Source: Pseudomonadota bacterium (GTDB taxonomy: Bacteria; Pseudomonadota; Gammaproteobacteria; Burkholderiales; Burkholderiaceae_C). Taken from it: DNA of 43,504 nt. Within the stretch, counting starts at the first letter, position 1; each line of letters starts with the position of its first letter. The notes under the pieces are model-generated. The model saw nothing but the letters and a program-made list of their open reading frames with translations, was not told where the DNA came from and ran no database searches. The stretch spans positions 1 through 43,504 of the forward strand of contig JAFECX010000123.1 of assembly GCA_018241895.1 (NCBI GenBank), given 5' to 3'. This document shows, in pieces, positions 8,939-20,138 of the stretch. Both the position numbers and the translations under genes were made by a program.

Positions 8939-9658
8939 CTACGCGCCGAGATAGGCCTTGCGGATGTCGGGGTTGGCCAGCAGATTGGCGCCCGTGTCCT
9001 CGAGCACGAGACGGCCGTTCTCGAGCACGTAGCCGCGGTCGGCGATGGACAGTGCGCGATTGGCGTTCTGCTCGACCAGGAACACGGTGACGCCCTCGGC
9101 GCGGATGGTCTCGATGATGCCGAAGATCTGTGCGATGACGAGCGGCGCCAGCCCGAGTGTCGGCTCGTCGAGCAGCAGCAGCCGCGGCCGGCTCATCAGT
9201 GCGCGGCCGATCGCCAGCATCTGCTGCTCGCCGCCGCTCATCGTGCCCGCGCGCTGGTGGGCGCGGTCCTTCAGGCGCGGAAACAGCTCGAAGACGTGCT
9301 CGACGCCTGCATCGCCCGACCTGGCGTCGAGAAAGAAGCCGCCCATCAACAGGTTCTCGAGCACGGTGAGGCCGGGGAAGACGCGTCGCCCCTCGGGCGA
9401 GATGGCCAGGCCGCGGCGCATGATCTCGTGCGTCGGCCGCTGCGTGATGTCCTCGCCCTCGAGCAGCACCTTGCCGCCGCTGGCGCGCGGCGTGGCGCAC
9501 ACCGTCATGAGCAGCGAGGTCTTGCCGGCGCCGTTGGAGCCGATCAGCGCGACGATCTCGCCGCGGTTCACATGCAGGCTGACGCCGTCGACGGCACGCA
9601 CGGCGCCGTAGTGGGTCGACAACCCCTGCACCGCGAGCATGGGGCCGCCGGCGGCCAT
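8939..9658 (-). CDS. livF: Branched-chain amino acid ABC transporter ATPase LivF
   Basis: 239 residues. Walker A is GSNGAGKT near residues 40-47, the ABC signature is MSGGEQQM, Walker B is LLLLDEPTLGL, and the H-loop position is carried by the LVEQNANRAL segment, as in LivF proteins. It is the cytoplasmic ATPase partner of LivG. Start ATG at 9658 shares one base with the livG stop (TGATG), so the two are translationally coupled. It is the last gene of the leftward operon binding protein-livH-livM-livG-livF. Confidence 0.93.
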   Translation of the reverse strand: MAAGGPMLAVQGLSTHYGAVRAVDGVSLHVNRGEIVALIGSNGAGKTSLLMTVCATPRASGGKVLLEGEDITQRPTHEIMRRGLAISPEGRRVFPGLTVLENLLMGGFFLDARSGDAGVEHVFELFPRLKDRAHQRAGTMSGGEQQMLAIGRALMSRPRLLLLDEPTLGLAPLVIAQIFGIIETIRAEGVTVFLVEQNANRALSIADRGYVLENGRLVLEDTGANLLANPDIRKAYLGA

Positions 9659-10449
9659 CACGCTTCCCCCAGGTAGGCCTTGATGACGCGCTCGTCGTGG
9701 CGGATCGCGTGCGGCGTGCCGATGGCGATCGGGCGCCCGTACTCCATCACCAGGATGCGCTCCGAGGCGCCCATCACGAGACCCATGTCGTGCTCGATCA
9801 GCAGCACCGTCACGCCGTGCTCGCGTCGCAGCTGGTCGATGAAGTGCTGCAGGTCCTTCTTCTCCTGCGGATTCAGGCCGGCCGCGGGCTCGTCGAGCAT
9901 CAGCAGGCGCGGGCGGGTGATCATGCAGCGCGCGATCTCGAGGCGGCGCTGATGGCCGTAGGCGAGGTTGCCGGCCTCGCGGTTGGCGAACTCGCGCAGG
10001 CCCGTCACGTCGAGCCACTCGAGCGCGTGGTGGATCTTGAGTTCCTCGCTGCGCCGGTAGCGGCGCGTGTCGAACAGCCCCGACAGCGGCGGCGGGCGAT
10101 GCTGGCGGTGCTGTGCGACGAGCAGGTTCTCGAGCACCGTCATGGTCTTGAACAGGCGCACGTTCTGGAACGTGCGCACGACGCCGTGGTTGGCGACGCG
10201 ATGGCTGCTGTGCCCGGCGATGCTGCGCCCCTGCAGCGCGATCGCGCCCGCGCTGGGCTTGTAGAAGCCGCTGATGCAGTTGAACACCGTCGTCTTGCCG
10301 GCGCCGTTGGGGCCGATGATCGCGAACACCTCCTGCGCTGCGACGTCGAACGTGATGCCGTCGACCGCGAGCAGGCCGCCGAAGCGCATGCTCAGACCGC
10401 GCACCGACAGCAGCGGCGGGCGCGCCGGCGCGCTCGTCGCGTCCGTCAT
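9658..10449 (-). CDS. livG: Branched-chain amino acid ABC transporter ATPase LivG
   Basis: 263 residues. Walker [11 protein letters not shown]-loop region [11 protein letters not shown], signature [13 protein letters not shown] (the LivG variant of LSGGQ), Walker [14 protein letters not shown] and H-loop [11 protein letters not shown] are all visible. LivG pairs with LivF to energise the LivHM permease. The ATG at 10449 overlaps the livM TGA as ATGA, and its TGA overlaps the livF ATG. The short N-terminal leader [12 protein letters not shown] precedes the first beta strand, supporting this start. Confidence 0.93.
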   Translation of the reverse strand: MTDATSAPARPPLLSVRGLSMRFGGLLAVDGITFDVAAQEVFAIIGPNGAGKTTVFNCISGFYKPSAGAIALQGRSIAGHSSHRVANHGVVRTFQNVRLFKTMTVLENLLVAQHRQHRPPPLSGLFDTRRYRRSEELKIHHALEWLDVTGLREFANREAGNLAYGHQRRLEIARCMITRPRLLMLDEPAAGLNPQEKKDLQHFIDQLRREHGVTVLLIEHDMGLVMGASERILVMEYGRPIAIGTPHAIRHDERVIKAYLGEA

Positions 10450-11701
10450 CGGGCGACTTGCACGTGGTGGCGCTGCATCGGCAGCAGGCCCTGCGGGCGC
10501 CAGACCATCATGACGATCATCACCAGGCCGAACACCAGCATGCGGTACTGCGAGAACTCGCGCGCCAGCTCCGGCAGCACGGTGAGCACGATGGCCGCGA
10601 CGATGACGCCGATCTGCGAGCCCATGCCGCCGAGCACGACGATGGCCAGGATCAGCGCCGACTCGATGAAGGTGAACGATTCCGGGTTCACGATGCCCTG
10701 GCGCGCGGCGAAGAAGGCGCCGCCGAAGCCGGCGAACATGGCGCCCAGCGTGAACGCCGAGAGCTTGATCTTCATCGGGTTCAGGCCGAGCGAGCGGCAG
10801 GCGATCTCGTCTTCGCGCAGCGCCTCCCACGAGCGCCCGATCGGCATGCGGATGAGCCGGTTGCCGATGTACAGCGTGACGCACGCCAGCAGCAGCGCCG
10901 TCAGGTACAGGAAGACCACCATGTGCATGGTGTCGAACTCGAGCCCGAAGAACGCGTGGAACGTGGTGCCACCCTCGTGGCTGGGGCTGCGCGACATCTC
11001 GAGACCGAACACGGTGGGCTTGGGCAGACCGGCGATGCCGTCGGGGCCGCCGGTGAAGCCGACCAGGTTGACCAGCAGCAGGCGGATGATCTCGCCGAAG
11101 CCGAGCGTGACGATCGCAAGGTAGTCGCCGCGCAGCCGCAGCACCGGAAAGCCGAGCACGAAGCCGAACAGGGCCGACGTCGCGCCGGTGAGGGGCAGTG
11201 CCTCCCAGAAGCTCCAGCCCGCCCAGTGATGCAGCAGCGCGAAGGTGTAGGCGCCGACGGCGTAGAAGCCGACGAAGCCGAGATCGAGCAGGCCCGCGAA
11301 GCCGACCACGATGTTCAGCCCCAGGCCCAGCATGACGTAGATCAGCGCGAGCGTGGCGATGTCGACCGCGTTGCGTCCGCCGAGGAAGGGCCAGGCGACG
11401 GCGGCGAGCAGCAGCGCGGCGAACAGCCACCCCTGGGCGCTGCCCTCGATGCGCGGCAGGCTGGGCAGGCGCAGCGCCGGCAGCCTGGGCCGCAGCAGCG
11501 GGCGCAGCATCTGCACGGCGAACACCGCAAGGCAGCCCCACAGCAGCATCGGCCACTGCGGCACGACCGTCGTGCGCACGCCCGCGCGCTCGAGCTGCAG
11601 CGTGAACGACGGCAGCAGCACGATCGCCGCCAGCACGGTGGCGACGACGGCGCCGCGCACGGTGCCGCGCAGGTCCGGGCGGGCGGCGGGCGCGCTGCTC
11701 A

Positions 11702-11702
<1 letters not shown>
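10446..11702 (-). CDS. livM: Branched-chain amino acid ABC permease LivM
   Basis: 418 residues, about 50 longer than the second LivM in this window because of extra N-terminal membrane segments (residues about 17-35 and 50-65). The core has [40 protein letters not shown], and the EAA-like cytoplasmic loop [20 protein letters not shown] that contacts the ATPases. It ends at about residue 405 with the WRPQGLLP motif common to LivM. Start ATG at 11702 overlaps the livH stop by one base (TGATG). Confidence 0.92.
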
Positions 11703-12631
<929 letters not shown>

Positions 12632-12678
12632 GCGCGATGCCCCGCTCGAATGGCGACCGGGCCACGCCGCCCTGGCCG

Positions 12679-12703
12679 GCTGCCGCGGCGGCGCCGTGGC
12701 AGC
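12679..12703 (-). other. Intercistronic stem-loop between binding-protein gene and livH
   Basis: A 10-bp stem with one G-T pair (GCTGCCGCGG at 12679-12688 with CCGTGGCAGC at 12694-12703) and a 5-nt loop. No T tract follows, so it is more likely an mRNA-stabilising or partial-termination hairpin that raises binding-protein output over permease output (inference). Confidence 0.5.
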
Positions 12704-12731
12704 GGGGGCCGCGTTCAGCCCGGGCGCGCGT

Positions 12732-13850
12732 CTACTTGACGAGCGTCTTGGAGCCGTCCTTGTGCCACTCGAAGACCTGGAACTCGAACGCCTTCAGGTC
12801 GCCCTTGGCGTCCCAGCTCGTCGCACCCAGCGGCGTCTGGAAGGTGGTCTTGTGCATGTAGTCGGCGACCTTCTTCGCGTCGTCGCCCACGGCCTTGATG
12901 CTGTCCATGACGACCTGGGCGGCGGCGTAGGCGGTGAGCTGGAAGGCGCCGCTCGGGTCGCGTTTCTTGTCCTTGAACGCCTTGACGATCGCGGCGTTCT
13001 TCGGGTCGGAGGCGAAGTCGGCCGGCAGCGTGAGCAGCATCCCTTCGACGGCCGGCCCGGCGATGGCGTTGATCTCGGGGTTGCCCACGCCTTCGGGGCC
13101 CATCATCCTGACCTTCAGGCCCTGTTCGCCGGCCTGGCGCAGCAGCAGGCCCATCTCGGGGTGATAGCCGCCGTAGTACACGAAGTCGACGCCTGCACTC
13201 TTGAGCTTGGTGACGACGGCCGAGTAGTCGCTGTCGCCGGCGTTGATGCCTTCGAACAGGACCACGTTCACGCCGGCCTTCTTCAGGTCGTCGCGCACCG
13301 CCGAGGCGATGCCCTGGCCGTACGACTGCTTGTCGTGCAGCACCGCGACCTTCTTCGGCTTGACGCTCGCGACGATGAAGCGCGCGGCCGCGGGGCCTTG
13401 CTGGTCGTCGCGCCCGATGGTGCGGAAGATGAAGTGGTAGTTCTTGCCGTCGGTGAGCGTCGGCGAGGTCGCCGACGGCGTGACCGCAACCACGCCTTCG
13501 TTGTTGTAGATCGGTGCGGCGGCGATCGAGGCGCCCGAGCACACCGGGCCGACGACGTAGTGGATCTTGTCGTTGACGACGCGGTTGGCCGCGACCGGGC
13601 CCTGCTTGGGCTCGCAGGCGTCGTCGACGATCACGGTCTCGACCTTCTGCCCCTTGATCCCGCCGGCGGCATTGGCCATTTCGACGGCCGTGGCGACACC
13701 CTCCTTGATCATGTCGCCGTACTGGGTCACCGGCCCGGTGGCCGGAATCACCATCGCGATCCTGATCTGGGCGTGCGCCGGAAACAGCATCGCGGCGCCG
13801 CTCAGGCCGATCGCCGCGGCGAGGGTGTGCATGCGGATGGGAGTTTTCAT
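12732..13850 (-). CDS. Branched-chain amino acid ABC substrate-binding protein, LivJ/LivK-like
   Basis: 372 residues with a signal peptide (core LAAAIGLSGAAMLF, cleavage after AHA near residue 27). The mature protein starts IRIAMVIPATGPVTQYGDM and has the Cys pair DDACEPKQ and GPVCSG, which matches the single disulfide of E. coli LivJ. SYGQGIAS and DFVYYGGYHPEMG follow, as in the family. It is the first gene of the leftward operon and so is the dedicated binding protein for this LivHMGF set. The leader between the putative promoter and the ATG is about 128 nt. Ligand is most likely Leu, Ile or Val, but this is not proven by sequence. Confidence 0.92.
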   Translation of the reverse strand: MKTPIRMHTLAAAIGLSGAAMLFPAHAQIRIAMVIPATGPVTQYGDMIKEGVATAVEMANAAGGIKGQKVETVIVDDACEPKQGPVAANRVVNDKIHYVVGPVCSGASIAAAPIYNNEGVVAVTPSATSPTLTDGKNYHFIFRTIGRDDQQGPAAARFIVASVKPKKVAVLHDKQSYGQGIASAVRDDLKKAGVNVVLFEGINAGDSDYSAVVTKLKSAGVDFVYYGGYHPEMGLLLRQAGEQGLKVRMMGPEGVGNPEINAIAGPAVEGMLLTLPADFASDPKNAAIVKAFKDKKRDPSGAFQLTAYAAAQVVMDSIKAVGDDAKKVADYMHKTTFQTPLGATSWDAKGDLKAFEFQVFEWHKDGSKTLVK

Positions 13851-13984
13851 GAGCGCTCTCTTCGACTCGAGTGGGGTGGACGACGATCGCCGGCATGTCG
13901 GCACACAGCGACGAGCCGAAGCGTGGCCGACGGCCGCGCCCGGCTTGCGAGTGCTATGGGGTCTGCGCCGGCGAAGCGCCGCGC

Positions 13985-13990
13985 ATTGTA
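13985..13990 (-). promoter_or_regulatory. Putative -10 box (TACAAT) for the leftward liv operon
   Basis: TACAAT on the minus strand, five of six matches to consensus, about 135 bp before the binding-protein ATG. No strong -35 is visible. The rest of the 582-bp gap 13851-14432 holds an ABC ATPase remnant and a hairpin; I see no intact gene in it. Confidence 0.4.
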
Positions 13991-14120
13991 GGGCGCCGCC
14001 GGCGGCCGACGCGGTGCCGAAGCGGCGTCGCCGCACCCTCGCCTGCAGCCGGTGCCGAGCGGTGCCGAGGCTGGGCCGCGTGCCACAGCGCACAGACCAC
14101 GCGGCCGCCTGCCGCCGCCG

Positions 14121-14256
14121 CAGCTCACGCCGATCGGCGCCAACGGCGCCGGCAAGTCGCCGTTCCTGAACGCGGTCTCGGGCGACGCGGCGGTCGATTC
14201 GGGCCGCATCGCCAGCGACGGGCTGGACGTGGGTCGGATGTTCCCGAAGGTGCGCG
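14121..14256 (+). pseudogene. Remnant of an ABC transporter ATPase (Walker A region)
   Basis: The + frame reads LTPIGANGAGKSPFLNAVSG, then DAAVDSGRIASDGLDVGR. This is clearly the Walker A strand-loop-helix of an ABC ATPase and the strand after it, with a Pro where Thr or Ser normally follows GKS. No N-terminal domain precedes it and no Q-loop, signature or Walker B follows; beyond about 14256 the frame turns into Arg/Ala-rich sequence. The NAVSGD..VDSGRI pattern is closest, in my memory, to the uncharacterised ATPases beside TrpX-type binding proteins rather than to LivF or LivG of this window. It is best read as a decayed gene fragment left between the liv operon and rpmG. Confidence 0.7.
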
Positions 14257-14343
14257 GCGAGGAACCCGCCGACGATGCGCCGCTGCGGGGCCGACGGCGT
14301 GCCGGCGCACGCGCTGCGCGAAGCGCGGCCCCGGACGGACGAA

Positions 14344-14362
14344 ACCCGCCACGTGGGCGGGT
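14344..14362 (-). terminator. Possible terminator of the rpmB-rpmG transcript
   Basis: Read on the minus strand, ACCCGCC and GGCGGGT pair around a 5-nt loop and are followed by TTCGT, about 70 bp after the rpmG stop. Stem is short (7 bp) and the T tract weak, so the call is tentative. Confidence 0.4.
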
Positions 14363-14432
14363 CGGCGGGCCGGGCGGGTCGGCACCGGCATCTGCGGCGC
14401 GCGCGGCGCTTGCCGCAGGCGCAAAACGCGCA

Positions 14433-14603
14433 CTACTTGAGCTTCACTTCCTTGTACAGGACGTGCTTGCGCGCCTTGGGGTCGAACTTCAGGAATTCGA
14501 GCTTCTCGGGCGTCGTCTTCTTGTTCTTGCTCGTGGTGTAGAAGTGGCCGGTGCCCGCGGTGGACTCCAGCTTGATCTTCTCGCGTCCGGCTTTGGCGGC
14601 CAT
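14433..14603 (-). CDS. rpmG: 50S ribosomal protein L33
   Basis: 56 residues, beginning [20 protein letters not shown] and ending [13 protein letters not shown], a full match in length and pattern to proteobacterial L33. The CxxC zinc pairs of some L33 paralogues are absent, so this is the zinc-independent form. It follows rpmB after 14 bp on the same strand, the standard rpmB-rpmG pair. An ORF caller with a 60-residue cutoff would miss it. Confidence 0.95.
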   Translation of the reverse strand: MAAKAGREKIKLESTAGTGHFYTTSKNKKTTPEKLEFLKFDPKARKHVLYKEVKLK

Positions 14604-14617
14604 GGTGTTCTCCTAGC

Positions 14618-14851
14618 TCAGAGTTCGCCGCGCTCGCGCAGGCCGGCGACGACCTGCTCGATGCCCACCTTGTCGATCAGGCGCAGCCCGGCATTCGAGA
14701 TGCGCAGGCGCACCCAGCGGTTCTCGTTTTCCAGCCAGAAGCGCCGGTAATGCAGGTTGGGCAGGAAGCGGCGCTTGGTCTTGTTGTTGGCGTGGGAGAC
14801 CTTGTTTCCCACCATCGGGCGCTTGCCCGTGACTTGACAGACGCGTGCCAT
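14618..14851 (-). CDS. rpmB: 50S ribosomal protein L28
   Basis: 77 residues beginning [20 protein letters not shown], the invariant L28 N-terminus, and continuing [20 protein letters not shown]. Normal length. A CTGGAG Shine-Dalgarno-like element precedes the ATG and a perfect TATAAT lies about 50 bp upstream. It forms an operon with rpmG. Confidence 0.97.
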   Translation of the reverse strand: MARVCQVTGKRPMVGNKVSHANNKTKRRFLPNLHYRRFWLENENRWVRLRISNAGLRLIDKVGIEQVVAGLRERGEL

Positions 14852-14901
14852 GAAAGCACTCCAGTGAAGGATTCGGTTGCCGCCGCGCGGCGAAGCTGCG
14901 G

Positions 14902-14907
14902 ATTATA
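14902..14907 (-). promoter_or_regulatory. -10 box (TATAAT) of rpmB-rpmG
   Basis: A perfect TATAAT on the minus strand, giving a predicted RNA start near 14895 and a leader of about 44 nt before the rpmB ATG. It is the best -10 box in the window, as expected for ribosomal protein genes. No clear -35 is visible. Confidence 0.6.
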
Positions 14908-14960
14908 GACCGCGTGCGGGGCGCGCCCGGCATGCGCTGCGCCCTCGCGGCGCAGACGGC

Positions 14961-16094
<1,134 letters not shown>

Positions 16095-16132
16095 TCAGCC
16101 GCAGCCGCGGTGACGACAAGAGGAGCGTGTCG

Positions 16133-16804
16133 ATGTCGCTGATGTCCAATCTCGACCTGATCCGGCGTGTGCCGCTGTTCTCGATGCTCACGGTGGACCA
16201 GGCGCAGGCCATCGCCGACAGCGTGGTCAAGCGGCGCTTTCGCCGCGGCGAGCTCGTCGTCGAGCAGGGGCGCAAGAGCAACGCGCTGTACATCCTGCTC
16301 AACGGCCGCGCGCGCGTGCTGACCTCCGACTCGCGCGGCCGCGAGGTCATCCTCGCCGTGCTCGAGTCCGGCGACTACGTCGGCGAGATGAGCCTGATCG
16401 ACAACGAGCCGCACTCGGCCACCGTGCGCGCCGAGGTGCAGACCGACATGCTGGTGCTGGCGCGCGCCGACTTCCAGCGCTGCCTGCCCGAGAACACCAC
16501 GCTCAGCTACGGCATCATGCGCGGCCTCGTGCGCCGGCTGCGCAACGCCGACCGCCAGATCGAGTCGCTCGCGCTGCTCGACGTCTACGGGCGCGTCGCG
16601 CGCACACTGCTCGACATGGCCGAGGAGACGCCCGAGGGCGTCAAGCTCATCCGCCACAAGGTCAGCCGCCAGGACATGGCCAAGGGCGTCGGCGCCTCGC
16701 GCGAGATGGTCAGCCGCGTGATGAAGGACCTCGAGGAGCGCGGCGTCATCGAGACCCAGGACAACGGCTCCGTGGTCATCAAGGAGCGCATCGGCAAGGA
16801 GTGA
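16133..16804 (+). CDS. Crp/Fnr family transcriptional regulator
   Basis: 223 residues. Cyclic-nucleotide-binding fold at about 8-120 (RVPLFSMLTVDQAQAIAD, FRRGELVVEQGRKSNALYIL, GDYVGEMSLIDNEPHSATVRA) and a C-terminal winged helix at about 150-220 with recognition helix GASREMVSRVMKDLEERG. There is no N-terminal cysteine cluster, so it is not a 4Fe-4S FNR. The GEMSLIDNEPHSATVRA segment resembles a phosphate-binding cassette (E85, S87, R99-like), so cAMP or c-di-GMP binding is possible but unproven. The ATG at 16133 follows AGGAG with 7-nt spacing, deciding the start against longer frames. Its stop TGA runs directly into the palindromic element. Confidence 0.85.
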   Translation: MSLMSNLDLIRRVPLFSMLTVDQAQAIADSVVKRRFRRGELVVEQGRKSNALYILLNGRARVLTSDSRGREVILAVLESGDYVGEMSLIDNEPHSATVRAEVQTDMLVLARADFQRCLPENTTLSYGIMRGLVRRLRNADRQIESLALLDVYGRVARTLLDMAEETPEGVKLIRHKVSRQDMAKGVGASREMVSRVMKDLEERGVIETQDNGSVVIKERIGKE

Positions 16805-16966
16805 GAACCTGTGAACGAGAACCCCTCACGCCCGCTCGACGCGCCCTGACGCCCCCGCTCGGCGTTGCAAAGTCTCGCCCTATCGCGCGATAGGGCTGCG
16901 CTATGCGCCTTGATCAGGGCCGTCGTGTCGCGCCGCTCGGGCGCGACCGATTCGTTCACAGGTTCT
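16804..16966. repeat. 163-bp imperfect palindromic element (MITE/REP-like)
   Basis: Perfect 15-bp terminal inverted repeats AGAACCTGTGAACGA (16804-16818) and TCGTTCACAGGTTCT (16952-16966) enclose a perfect 20-bp palindrome (16877-16896, GCCCTATCGC plus complement) at almost the exact centre. The two intervening flanks are themselves imperfectly complementary, so the whole element could fold into one long hairpin. It begins on the last base of the crp stop codon and ends 76 bp before ftsK. It has no coding content beyond symmetric shadow frames. A non-autonomous mobile element or dispersed palindromic repeat is the best guess; no second copy is present in the window. Confidence 0.75.
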
Positions 16967-17030
16967 GAGGGCGCGCACGCACGCCACCGGGCCGCGGCCG
17001 CCCGGGGCCGTCCGCGCCGCGGCGAGCGGT

Positions 17031-17036
17031 CACAAT
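17031..17036 (+). promoter_or_regulatory. Putative -10 box (CACAAT) immediately before ftsK
   Basis: CACAAT is followed by only 6 nt (CGTCGC) before the ftsK ATG, so a start 6-8 nt downstream would give a leaderless message. The same 12-mer CACAATCGTCGC precedes rarA at the same distance. Confidence 0.4.
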
Positions 17037-17042
17037 CGTCGC

Positions 17043-19379
17043 ATGAGTTTTCCTCTCGGATCGCTGCGCGGCGACGCGGCCGCCGCGGCCGGCGCGTCGC
17101 TTGGCCCCGCCCGCGGCCGCACGGCCGCGTCGTCGCCCTGGCGCCGCAAGGCGCTCGTCTTCGTCGCTGCCATCGCCTGGCTGCTGGCGCTGCTGGCGCT
17201 GCTCACGCACAGCGCCGCCGACCCCGCCTTCACCACCTCGGGCACCGGCGAGCCGTTGCACAACAAGGCCGGACTGCTCGGCGCCAGGCTGGCCGACGGC
17301 GCCTACTTCCTGTTCGGCTTCTCGGCCTGGTGGCTGATGCTGGTGACGCTGCGCGCCTGGCTGGCGGCACTGGCGTCGCTCCTGCGTGGCGACGAAGCAC
17401 CCGAGCGTCCGCCGCGCTGGCAGTGCTGGCTCGGACTGGGGCTGCTGCTGGCGGCCAGTTGCGCGCTCGAGTACACGCGGCTGTATCGCTTCGAGCCGCT
17501 GCTGCCCGGTCAGGCGGGCGGCGTCTTCGGTTATCTGCTCGGCGGCCTGTCGCTGCGCGCGCTGGGCTTCGCCGGCTCGGGCGTGCTGTGGATCGCGCTG
17601 CTCGTGGCCGGCATGTCGATGGCGATGCGCTTTTCGTGGCTGCACGTGGCCGAGGCGATCGGCGCGAGCGTCGATGCGCTGCGCGCGCGCCGCCAGGGCG
17701 TGCGCGAGCAGGCCGAAGACCGGCGCCTGGGCGAGCAGGCCGCGCGCGAGCGCGAGCACGAGGTCGAGGAACAGCGCCACGAGGAGGCCGCGGCGCCGCC
17801 GCGCATCATCGAGGCGCCGCCGCCCGAGATCCCGAAGTCGCTGCGCGTGGCCAAGGAGCGCCAGCAGCCGCTGTTCACCGAGCTGGTGGACACCAAGCTG
17901 CCGCAGGTCGACCTGCTCGACGCCGCGTCGGGACGCGAGCCGACGGCGACGCCCGAGTCGCTCGAGATGACCTCGCGCCTGATCGAGAAGAAGCTGCGCG
18001 ACTTCGGCGTCGAGGTGCACGTGGTGGCCGCGTCGCCCGGCCCCGTCATCACGCGCTACGAGATCGAGCCGGCCACCGGCGTCAAGGGCGCGCAGATCGT
18101 CAATCTCGCGCGCGACCTGGCGCGCTCGCTGTCGCTGGTCAGCATCCGCGTCATCGAGGTCGTGCCGGGCAAGACGACGATGGCGCTCGAGCTGCCCAAC
18201 GCGCGCCGGCAGACGATCCGCCTGTCGGAGATCCTCGGCTCCGAGGTCTACAACCAGTCGGCCTCGATGCTGACGATCGGCGTGGGCAAGGACATCGTCG
18301 GCAACCCCTTCGTCGTCGACCTGGCGAAGATGCCGCACTGCCTGGTGGCCGGCACCACCGGCTCGGGCAAGAGCGTGGGCATCAACGCGATGATCCTGAG
18401 CCTGCTCTACAAGGCCGAGGCGCGCGACGTGCGCCTCATCCTCGTCGACCCGAAGATGCTCGAGCTGTCGGTCTACGAAGGCATCCCGCACCTGCTGGCG
18501 CCGGTGGTCACCGACATGAAGCAGGCTGCCAACGCGCTCAACTGGTGCGTCGGCGAGATGGAGCGGCGCTACCGGCTCATGAGCAAGCTCGGCGTGCGCA
18601 ACCTCTCGGGCTACAACCGCAAGATCCACGACGCCGCCGAGCGCGGCGAGAAGATCGCCAACCCGTTCAGCCTCACGCCCGAGGCGCCCGAGCCGCTCGA
18701 GCGGCTGCCGCAGATCGTCGTCGTCATCGACGAACTGGCCGATCTGATGATGGTGATCGGCAAGAAGATCGAGGAGCTGATCGCGCGCCTGGCGCAGAAG
18801 GCGCGCGCCGCCGGCATCCACCTCGTGCTGGCCACGCAGCGCCCGAGCGTCGACGTGATCACCGGCCTCATCAAGGCCAACATCCCGACGCGCCTGAGCT
18901 TCCAGGTGAGCAGCAAGATCGACAGCCGCACCATCCTCGACCAGATGGGTGCCGAGGCACTGCTCGGCCAGGGCGACATGCTGTACCTGTCGGCGCCCAC
19001 CGGCGTGCCGACGCCGGTGCGCGTGCACGGCGCCTTCGTCAGCGACGACGAGGTGCACCGCGTCGTCGAGTACCTCAAGAGCCAGGGCGAGCCCAATTAC
19101 ATCGAAGGCATCCTCGAAGGCGGCGTGGCCGAGGGCGAGGGCGCCGACGCGCCCGGCGACGGCCCTGCCGGCGGCGGCGAGGGCGACGCGATGTACGACC
19201 AGGCGGTGGCCGTGGTGCTGCAGCACAAGCGGGCGTCGATCTCGCTCGTGCAGCGCCACCTGCGCATCGGCTACAACCGCGCCGCGCGGCTGCTGGAACA
19301 AATGGAGAAGTCCGGACTCGTATCGCCGATGGCCACCAACGGCAACCGCGACCTGCTCGTGCCCAGGCGCGACGAGTGA
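17043..19379 (+). CDS. ftsK: DNA translocase FtsK
   Basis: 778 residues, a normal short-linker FtsK. Four membrane helices fall within about 35-195; the linker is a charged coiled-coil-like stretch at 215-250 ([20 protein letters not shown]). The motor has Walker A GTTGSGKS at 437-444, [11 protein letters not shown] as Walker B at 558-568, and the [21 protein letters not shown] segment. A Gly/Glu/Ala-rich spacer (693-715) leads to the DNA-reading gamma winged helix at 716-775. It pumps the chromosome terminus through the septum and activates XerCD at dif via KOPS. The start is ATG with no Shine-Dalgarno, consistent with the -10 box 6 nt upstream. lolA follows 102 bp later. Confidence 0.96.
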   Translation: MSFPLGSLRGDAAAAAGASLGPARGRTAASSPWRRKALVFVAAIAWLLALLALLTHSAADPAFTTSGTGEPLHNKAGLLGARLADGAYFLFGFSAWWLMLVTLRAWLAALASLLRGDEAPERPPRWQCWLGLGLLLAASCALEYTRLYRFEPLLPGQAGGVFGYLLGGLSLRALGFAGSGVLWIALLVAGMSMAMRFSWLHVAEAIGASVDALRARRQGVREQAEDRRLGEQAAREREHEVEEQRHEEAAAPPRIIEAPPPEIPKSLRVAKERQQPLFTELVDTKLPQVDLLDAASGREPTATPESLEMTSRLIEKKLRDFGVEVHVVAASPGPVITRYEIEPATGVKGAQIVNLARDLARSLSLVSIRVIEVVPGKTTMALELPNARRQTIRLSEILGSEVYNQSASMLTIGVGKDIVGNPFVVDLAKMPHCLVAGTTGSGKSVGINAMILSLLYKAEARDVRLILVDPKMLELSVYEGIPHLLAPVVTDMKQAANALNWCVGEMERRYRLMSKLGVRNLSGYNRKIHDAAERGEKIANPFSLTPEAPEPLERLPQIVVVIDELADLMMVIGKKIEELIARLAQKARAAGIHLVLATQRPSVDVITGLIKANIPTRLSFQVSSKIDSRTILDQMGAEALLGQGDMLYLSAPTGVPTPVRVHGAFVSDDEVHRVVEYLKSQGEPNYIEGILEGGVAEGEGADAPGDGPAGGGEGDAMYDQAVAVVLQHKRASISLVQRHLRIGYNRAARLLEQMEKSGLVSPMATNGNRDLLVPRRDE

Positions 19380-19481
19380 GCTGCCCTCGGCCGCCGGACG
19401 TTCGAGGCGTGAGCACAGGATGAGGATGCAGATGCAGCGACGGCGCAGGGCCGGGCGTGGAGCGGCAGTGCGGGAGGCGGC

Positions 19482-20111
19482 GTGAGCGTCACGAGACGGT
19501 CGATGCTCGCGGCGCTGCCGTGGCTCGGGCTGGCGGCGGCCAGCGGTGCCGCGCGCGCCGATGCCGTCGGGCGGCTGCGCGCCTTCGTCAGCGACGTGAA
19601 GAGCGGCAAGGCGAGCTTCACGCAGACCGTCACCTCGGCCGACGGCACGCGCAGCAAGACGAGTTCGGGCGAGTTCGAGTTCGTGCGCCCGAACCGCTTT
19701 CGCTTCGCCTACACCAAGCCCTACGAGCAGGTGATCGTGGCCGACGGCCAGCGCGTCTGGATCTACGACGCCGACCTCGATCAGGCCAGTTCGCGCCCGC
19801 TGGCCAAGGCGATCGGCGCGACGCCGGCGGCGCTGCTCGCCGGCGGCACGCTCGACGAGGACTTCGTGCTCGCCGACGACGGCAGCAGCGACGGCATCGA
19901 CTGGGTGCGCGCCACGCCCAAGGCCAAGGACGGGCCGTTTCGCAGCATGCGCATCGGTTTTCGCGGTGCCGAGCTGGCGGCCGTGGACATCGTCGACGCC
20001 TTCGGCCAGCGCTCGCTGCTGCGCTTTGGTGGCATGGTGGCCAACGCTGCGCTGCCGCCCGAGCGCTTTCGCTTCGTGCCGCCCAAGGGGGCCGCTGTCG
20101 TCGAGCAGTGA
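19482..20111 (+). CDS. lolA: Outer-membrane lipoprotein carrier LolA
   Basis: 209 residues. Signal peptide MSVTRRSMLAALPWLGLAAA with cleavage near ARA at 24-26. The mature part shows FTQTVTSADGTRSKTSSGEFEFVRPNRFRFAYTKPYEQ in two blocks and VWIYDADLDQAS, all LolA landmarks. It ferries lipoproteins from LolCDE to LolB across the periplasm. The start is GTG with GGGAGG 6 nt upstream. The GTG overlaps the TGA of a possible 21-codon ORF starting at 19420, which could couple its translation to ftsK; that ORF is unproven. The normal neighbour rarA is displaced by the acyl module on the other strand. Confidence 0.93.
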   Translation: MSVTRRSMLAALPWLGLAAASGAARADAVGRLRAFVSDVKSGKASFTQTVTSADGTRSKTSSGEFEFVRPNRFRFAYTKPYEQVIVADGQRVWIYDADLDQASSRPLAKAIGATPAALLAGGTLDEDFVLADDGSSDGIDWVRATPKAKDGPFRSMRIGFRGAELAAVDIVDAFGQRSLLRFGGMVANAALPPERFRFVPPKGAAVVEQ

Positions 20112-20138
20112 AGAGCGCGTGGTGCGGCCGCGGGTGCC

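Noticed and set aside
16865..16966. Short frames inside the 163-bp palindromic element as genes
   Set aside because: Both strands give near mirror-image peptides because of the inverted symmetry, with no ribosome-binding site.
19420..19485. 21-codon ORF ending in a GTGA overlap with lolA
   Set aside because: Ribosome-binding site is weak and the peptide is a run of Arg/Met/Gln; could be a coupling ORF, but evidence is too thin for a feature.
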